The position numbers were made by a program, and so were the translations under genes. Shown in pieces: positions 57,475 to 64,000 of a stretch of DNA of 64,000 nt; position 1 is the first letter of the stretch, and the number at the start of each line of letters is the position of its first letter. The DNA is from Marinobacter subterrani (lineage in GTDB: Bacteria > Pseudomonadota > Gammaproteobacteria > Pseudomonadales > Oleiphilaceae): assembly GCF_001045555.1 (NCBI RefSeq), contig NZ_LFBU01000001.1, positions 248,001-312,000 of the forward strand, written 5' to 3'. Under the pieces are notes generated by a model. That model had not been told where the DNA came from, ran no database searches, and saw only the letters and a program-made list of their open reading frames with translations.

Positions 57475-57570
57475 ATGTCAGCTGTGTTCTCACTCAATCG
57501 GTCGTTCGCCTGGCCCGATGTCCTCGGAATTCTGGCGGATTATTCAAGCGATTACGCGTGTGCCCAGTAA
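57475..57570 (+). CDS. Possible 31-codon small open reading frame upstream of katG
   Basis: Within the 368-base gap between the DUF2835 gene and katG, ATG 57475 has GGAG 10 bases upstream and opens MSAVFSLNRSFAWPDVLGIL, ending at TAA 57568-57570. It lies 155 bases before katG. It could be a leader peptide or chance. No family is known, and the only support is the ribosome binding site. Confidence 0.25.
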   Translation: MSAVFSLNRSFAWPDVLGILADYSSDYACAQ

Positions 57571-57633
57571 CCGGAAAGACCTCGATTTTGTCTACGGTAA
57601 ACCCCATAGGCACACGCTATTCCGGATATAAGA

Positions 57634-57653
57634 AATACTCAGAGCAGAGTATT
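57634..57653. promoter_or_regulatory. Palindrome in the katG upstream region
   Basis: AATACTC (57634-57640) and GAGTATT (57647-57653) are inverted around AGAGCA, about 72 bases before the katG ATG. OxyR controls katG in many bacteria, but this string does not clearly match the OxyR ATAG...CTAT spacing, so the binding protein is left open. Confidence 0.35.
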
Positions 57654-57668
57654 GGCTGTGTTCTATAG

Positions 57669-59897
<2,229 letters not shown>

Positions 59898-59916
59898 GAC
59901 CTGCCAGTCAGTAAAT

Positions 59917-59940
59917 GGGCACCCCGGTAACGGGGTGCCC
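59917..59940 (+). terminator. Hairpin after katG
   Basis: GGGCACCCCG (59917-59926) and CGGGGTGCCC (59931-59940) pair around GTAA, 20 bases after the stop. The stem is very strong, but only GTCTACC follows in place of a T run. Confidence 0.7.
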
Positions 59941-60032
59941 GTCTACCAACTTCCCGCCAAATTCCTTACAATCCGCTCCGGCTGATTTTTGAACAGCCTT
60001 TCCCTGAACAGACCCTCGTTGCTGGAGCACTC

Positions 60033-61004
60033 ATGCGAATCATCCTCGCCCCGATGGAAGGGCTGGTCGACGCACCCATCCGTGAAACACTGACCAGAGT
60101 CGGTGGCATTGACCGGTGCGTAACCGAATTTGTTCGCGTGACCCACGGCATGCTCCCGCCCAGGGTGTTCTACAAATACGCCCCGGAACTGCACAATCAG
60201 TCACTCACCGAAGTGGGCACACCGGTGGCCGTCCAGTTGCTGGGCTCGGACCCGCAACAGATGGCCCGCCATGGCGTGCGGGCCGCGGAACTGGGCGCGA
60301 CCCAGGTGGATATCAATTTCGGCTGCCCCGCCAAGACCGTCAACAAGCACAAGGGTGGTTGCGTGTTGATGCGCGAGCCCGAGCTGATGCACGAGATTGT
60401 GACGGCAGTCCGCCAGGCTGTGCCGGCGGCAGTGCCGGTTACCGCGAAAATGCGTTTGGGTTATGACGATCGGTCCATGGGCGTTGCCTGCGCCCAGGCC
60501 CTCGAGGCCGCAGGCGCGGAAGAGATCGTTATCCATGCCCGCAGCAAGGTGGATGGTTACAAACCGCCTGCCTACTGGGAGGAAATCGCCCGGGCCCGGG
60601 AAGCTGTGAATACCCGTATCATCGCCAATGGTGAGATCTGGTCTGTCGCCGATTACTGGCGCTGCCGTGAAGTTTCGGGCTGCGAGGATGTGATGATTGG
60701 CCGCGGCCTGATCGCCCGGCCAGACCTGGCCCGCCAGATCAAGGCCAGCCAGCAGGGCATAACGGTACCGGATATGACCTGGCCGGAAGCGGTGGCCCTG
60801 GTTCGTGAGTACGCCACCGTGCTCCAGGGCTGGCTGGAAGACCGCTATGTGACGGGCCGCATCAAGCAATGGCTCAACTTTCTGCGCCAGGGCTTTGCCG
60901 AAGCGGAAGCCCTCTGGCCCGACGCCCGCAAGATCCGCCAGGTGGCGCCCATGCTGGCGTGTCTGGAGCAACCGGTGTCGATTACGGATTCCCGCGCGGC
61001 CTGA
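60033..61004 (+). CDS. dusC: tRNA-dihydrouridine16 synthase DusC
   Basis: DusC reduces uridine 16 in tRNA D loops using FMN and NADPH. The 323-residue protein has the FMN barrel start ILAPMEGLVDAPIRETLT and the catalytic Cys in INFGCPAKTVNKHKGG. KMRLGYDDR, EIVIHARSKVDGY and GRGLIARPDL follow. The sequence pattern KTVNKHKGG and the ending favour DusC over DusA and DusB. The ATG at 60033 fits the family start. The next gene begins about 110 bases later. Confidence 0.93.
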   Translation: MRIILAPMEGLVDAPIRETLTRVGGIDRCVTEFVRVTHGMLPPRVFYKYAPELHNQSLTEVGTPVAVQLLGSDPQQMARHGVRAAELGATQVDINFGCPAKTVNKHKGGCVLMREPELMHEIVTAVRQAVPAAVPVTAKMRLGYDDRSMGVACAQALEAAGAEEIVIHARSKVDGYKPPAYWEEIARAREAVNTRIIANGEIWSVADYWRCREVSGCEDVMIGRGLIARPDLARQIKASQQGITVPDMTWPEAVALVREYATVLQGWLEDRYVTGRIKQWLNFLRQGFAEAEALWPDARKIRQVAPMLACLEQPVSITDSRAA

Positions 61005-61113
61005 TCCGTCTGCATCGAAAATTCTTCTTCTCGCTGACTACACTGGTACTAAGAGCGCTAACGTTCGTATCAGTGTGGGTATGAACAATAAAACAAGTGG
61101 GAGGACGAATAAT

Positions 61114-62106
61114 ATGTCTCAAGGATTGTTCCGAAGCACCGTCGCCATGGCGGGGGCCTCTGCCTGTCTGTTGCTGGGCGCAGCGCTGCCGGCCGTTGCC
61201 GATGACCATGTGGTGAAAGTCACTCCGCTGGGCAGCCATGATGGCGAATTCTGCAGCCGCGACCGCGCACTGGTCTTTGAAGACCCCAATGGCACCCGCA
61301 TTCTTTACGATGCCGGGCGAACCGTCGCCGGACCCGACGATCCCAGGCTGGGCAAGGTTGATATCATCCTCGTGTCCCACATGCACGGAGACCATATAGG
61401 AGACCAGCGAATCAGCAAGACCAATCAGGGTACCTGCGCCTCGCCGGCCACCGATGTCTCCACATTGCCGCAGTCCAACACCATCGATATCGCCGTACAA
61501 AATAACGCGAAGATTGTAACGGGCAGCGAGATGCCGGCGTTCTTTGCCGCCAAGCTGAAGAATGCTGGCGGTGACCCCGCCAATTCAATGCTGGTGCGTT
61601 TTGGTGGCGAGCGGGAAGTGGGTGGCGTTGCCATCACCACCGTGCCTGCGGTGCACAGTAACGGTGTTTCTCCCGCGTTCCTGACCGGGCCGCTGGCGGA
61701 ACATCTGAAAGCCGCCGGTGTCGCTGCCAGCGTTGGGCCGCCCACTGGCTATGTGCTGGAATTCTCCAATGGCCTGGTGGTGTACCTGTCAGGGGATACC
61801 GGCATTACCGCTGAGCAGGAGTTGGTGGTGAAAGACCACTACAAGGCGGAGCTGGCGGTCATGAACATTGGCGACACCTACACCACCGGACCGACCCAGG
61901 CGGCCTATGTGATCAACGATCTGGTGCAACCCAAGGCGGTGATCCCATCCCATGCCAATGAGCCGGCTACCTCCGGTGGCAAGGTTCAGGAGGGCACCCG
62001 TACAGCGCTGTTCCAGGCGTCGGTTAAGGTGCCGGTTTACGTGCCGCTCAGTGGTCGCACCATGGCATTTGATGGCTCGGCAAGTTGCGTCTCTGGCTGC
62101 CAGTGA
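61114..62106 (+). CDS. Exported metallo-beta-lactamase-fold hydrolase
   Basis: This 330-residue protein has a signal peptide (STVAMAGASACLLLGAALPA, cleaved near VADD) and the metal site HMHGDHIGDQ. Further residues are in VPAVHSNGVSP, LSGDTGITAEQE and IPSHANEP, giving the UlaG-like subgroup of the fold. Substrate unknown. Start ATG 61114 has GGGAGG upstream. Another in-frame ATG at 61081 would lengthen the signal part. It is transcribed with or just after dusC and is convergent with the aldolase gene. Confidence 0.88.
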   Translation: MSQGLFRSTVAMAGASACLLLGAALPAVADDHVVKVTPLGSHDGEFCSRDRALVFEDPNGTRILYDAGRTVAGPDDPRLGKVDIILVSHMHGDHIGDQRISKTNQGTCASPATDVSTLPQSNTIDIAVQNNAKIVTGSEMPAFFAAKLKNAGGDPANSMLVRFGGEREVGGVAITTVPAVHSNGVSPAFLTGPLAEHLKAAGVAASVGPPTGYVLEFSNGLVVYLSGDTGITAEQELVVKDHYKAELAVMNIGDTYTTGPTQAAYVINDLVQPKAVIPSHANEPATSGGKVQEGTRTALFQASVKVPVYVPLSGRTMAFDGSASCVSGCQ

Positions 62107-62149
62107 TTCAGCAGCCCGAAGCGGCGCCTGAACAGAAGGCCGGCCGGAT

Positions 62150-63163
62150 TCAGTCTTCCATTTCCGGCCGGTAGGTGCCCGCCCGCGCGGCCCCGTTCAG
62201 TCGCGCCCGCTTGAGCATCGCGGCCTGGGCATCCGGGCCGTTGTCCAGGTTGCCGGCCCAGGCTTTCTGGGCCGGCTCCTGGAGCGCACGGCCATAGGAA
62301 AAGCTCAGCGCCCAGGGTTGTGGGCCTTGACTGTTCATGGCGTTCAGGTTGGCGGTGGCCTCCTCGGGAGTCTGGCCACCCGACAGAAAGAAGATGCCCG
62401 GAACGGCCGCCGGCACCACACGCTGAAAGACCTTGAGGGTTGCTGTCGCCACCTCTTCAGGAGACGCCTTCGGGCTTTCCTGGCCGGGGGTGACCATACT
62501 CGGTTTCAGGATCATCTGCGTCAGCTCGACTTTGTGCCGGTAGAGCGCGTGGAAGACCTCTCTCAACACTTCCCCGCTGACGTCTGCGCTCCGCTCGATC
62601 GTGTGGTTGCCGTCTATCAGCACCTCCGGCTCCACGATGGGCACAATGCCCAGTGACTGGCATATGGCCGCATAGCGTGCGAGAACCTCGGCATTCGCTT
62701 CCACGGCCTGGCGCGAGGGAAGGATGTCGGAGATGTGGAATACATTTCGCCATTTGGCAAACCGGGCGCCCTGATTCTTATAGATTTCCAGGCGGTCTTC
62801 CAGGCCATCAAGGCCCACCGTAATCTCGTCACCGGGCGCATTAACCAGAGGCTGCTTGCCCTTATCCACCTTGATGCCCGGCACGATGCCCTGGCTGGCA
62901 AGCAATCGGGGCATGGGTACATCGTCCAGACTGTTCTGGCCGAGGGTCTCCTCGAACAGAATAACACCACTTACCGACTCACCCAGGCCCGCTGCGGAAA
63001 AGATCAGGCTGCGGTATTCCCGGCGCTTTTGTTCGCTGGACTCGACACCCACGGCCTTGAAACGCTTGGCAATGGTGGGGTGGCTCTCATCCGCCGCGAG
63101 AATACCCTTGCCGGGCTGAACCAGTTCCCGGACGGTGGCGTTCAGTTCTTCCTGAATGGTCAT
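62150..63163 (-). CDS. Fructose-bisphosphate aldolase, class I
   Basis: This 337-residue aldolase is of the animal-like class I, cleaving fructose 1,6-bisphosphate through a Schiff base. GKGILAADESHPTIAKRF is the N-terminal signature, the Schiff-base lysine lies in TQMILKPSMV, and FFLSGGQTPEEATANLN and ALSFSYGRALQ follow. ATG 63163 is chosen because AGGAG lies just upstream and the conserved protein begins there. The frame farther out to 63850 is antisense to another gene. Bacteria more often use class II, so its presence may mean a gluconeogenic or backup role. Confidence 0.94.
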   Translation of the reverse strand: MTIQEELNATVRELVQPGKGILAADESHPTIAKRFKAVGVESSEQKRREYRSLIFSAAGLGESVSGVILFEETLGQNSLDDVPMPRLLASQGIVPGIKVDKGKQPLVNAPGDEITVGLDGLEDRLEIYKNQGARFAKWRNVFHISDILPSRQAVEANAEVLARYAAICQSLGIVPIVEPEVLIDGNHTIERSADVSGEVLREVFHALYRHKVELTQMILKPSMVTPGQESPKASPEEVATATLKVFQRVVPAAVPGIFFLSGGQTPEEATANLNAMNSQGPQPWALSFSYGRALQEPAQKAWAGNLDNGPDAQAAMLKRARLNGAARAGTYRPEMED

Positions 63164-63325
63164 AGTGCGCTCCTGAATAAAGTCGTTGCCGTCTGAATGT
63201 GCGCTCGGGCTGTCTTTCATTGTAGACGCTGAATGGTGCCATGGAATTTGATCTGGGCTAAGGCAGAAAGCAGTGTTGTGAATTAGGCTGTAGGTGATAA
63301 CCACAGGAAAAGGAAAGGCCTGAAT

Positions 63326-64000
63326 ATGAAGACCGTTGTCAGTGTGAGCCAGGGATCTGCAGAATACGATTACGATCTGGAAACCGAATTTCTGGGCCAG
63401 CCATTTCGTATAATCCGGATCGGCACGGACGGCGATCTGGCGCGCGCGGAAGCGGTGCTTGAATCGGTTCACGTTCAGGCAGACGCCATCGGGCTGAGCA
63501 TGATCCACGATCACTACGAGGTGGGCCGGGAGCAGCTTGAGCATCCGGACACTGCCCGCCTGGAGGCCTGCGTTCCGGATAAGCCAGTCACCACCGGCGC
63601 GGGCCTGCGGGGTATTCTGCAGGAGTGGGCAGTGCGCCATACCCAGTCCGAGCTGGGGCATTTTTTCGACAACGCCCGGGTACTGTTCATGAATGGCCAG
63701 GCAGGCTATCGCATTGCCCGGGCGCTCTCTGAACACACGGAAAACCTGTTCTTCGCCGACCCCTACAACGATTTCGGCGTGCCAAGGCTGCTGACATCGC
63801 TGAATCAGCTTGAAACCTACACCTCGCTGACCGCCCCCCTGATGTTCCACCCCGTGGCGGTTAAAACCATCGAGGCGCTTCTGCGCACGCCGCTCTATCG
63901 TCTCGGTGAGGGTCTGGTTAAGGGTTCACTGCATCACGCAGTGGCCGAAGCCCATGTGATTGTGGCGGCTATCGGAGATCTGGAGCATTTCACCCGGAAA
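63326..64000 (+). CDS. Quinate/shikimate dehydrogenase-like protein (partial, runs off the right edge)
   Basis: An open frame from ATG 63326, with AGGAAAGG upstream, continues without a stop to the window end (225 codons). It begins MKTVVSVSQGSAEYDYDLET and contains FRIIRIGTDGDLARAEAVLE, DAIGLSMIHDHYEV and RVLFMNGQAGYRIARALSEH. The pattern recalls proteins annotated as quinate 5-dehydrogenase-like, but the catalytic part is not in view and the name is from memory. It is divergent from the aldolase gene. Confidence 0.6.
   Translation, partial: MKTVVSVSQGSAEYDYDLETEFLGQPFRIIRIGTDGDLARAEAVLESVHVQADAIGLSMIHDHYEVGREQLEHPDTARLEACVPDKPVTTGAGLRGILQEWAVRHTQSELGHFFDNARVLFMNGQAGYRIARALSEHTENLFFADPYNDFGVPRLLTSLNQLETYTSLTAPLMFHPVAVKTIEALLRTPLYRLGEGLVKGSLHHAVAEAHVIVAAIGDLEHFTRK

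Noticed and set aside
62150..63850. Long 566-codon version of the aldolase
   Set aside because: The part beyond 63163 is antisense to the 63326 gene and lacks aldolase sequence; AGGAG and the conserved N-terminus fix the start at 63163.

Overview
The window looks like the chromosome of a marine gammaproteobacterium, most probably Marinobacter or a close relative. This is inferred from gene order (gyrA-serC-pheA-hisC-tyrA/aroA-cmk-rpsA-ihfB-lapA-lapB-pyrF), from the tyrA-aroA fusion and from moderately high GC content with strong GC-rich codon usage. No database was searched. There is no rRNA, no CRISPR array and no prophage. Two identical tRNA-Asn genes are present.

Positions 1-6050 are accessory DNA. 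From left to right there is the repeat-rich end of an IS21-type element, a complete IS3-family element (342-1539) with a 4-bp target duplication, and a broken IS110/IS1111-family element that ends exactly at the edge of an integron attC site. A run of integron gene cassettes follows (2891 to about 5760), all read on the + strand and separated by attC sites. Their products are a CxxC protein, a small unknown protein, a GFA-family protein, a DUF3703 protein and a Phd/ParE-type toxin-antitoxin pair. No integrase is visible. The array then decays through a toxin fragment, two half attC sites and a small gene broken by a deletion.

Positions 6046-14980 carry a YkgJ-like cysteine cluster protein and the three-gene AMMECR1/Memo/radical-SAM set (amrS divergent from amrB-amrA). 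They also carry a small gene that appears frameshifted at its start, a divergent ZIP transporter, a thiamine-binding-like protein coupled to an FtsH-type protease, gamma-glutamyltransferase and purU.

Positions 15105-28577 form a housekeeping block: gyrA, serine and aromatic amino-acid synthesis, cmk, rpsA with a terminator, ihfB, the LPS-assembly regulators lapAB with a good sigma70 promoter, and pyrF. The next 650 bases hold no gene but several structured repeats, then tRNA-Asn.

Positions 29377-49776 hold an aspartate aminotransferase, uvrB, a divergent GNAT/C39-peptidase and RimK-like ATP-grasp pair, a CDF metal transporter, pyrD, rmf and rlmKL. They continue with an outer-membrane barrel, an exonuclease-like protein, an M18 aminopeptidase, the second tRNA-Asn, a YheT-type hydrolase, a TesA-type esterase with its ABC export-like partners, and a periplasmic solute-binding protein.

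Positions 49952-64000 hold an SCP2-like/iron alcohol dehydrogenase operon behind a palindrome, an M48 lipoprotein protease, a DUF599 membrane protein, twin PaaI thioesterases, htpG, DUF2835, katG, dusC, a periplasmic metallo-beta-lactamase-fold protein, class I aldolase and a partial dehydrogenase-like gene. Short REP-like palindromes sit after pyrF, rlmKL and htpG. A second, larger family of structured palindromes is represented by two related copies between pyrF and tRNA-Asn.
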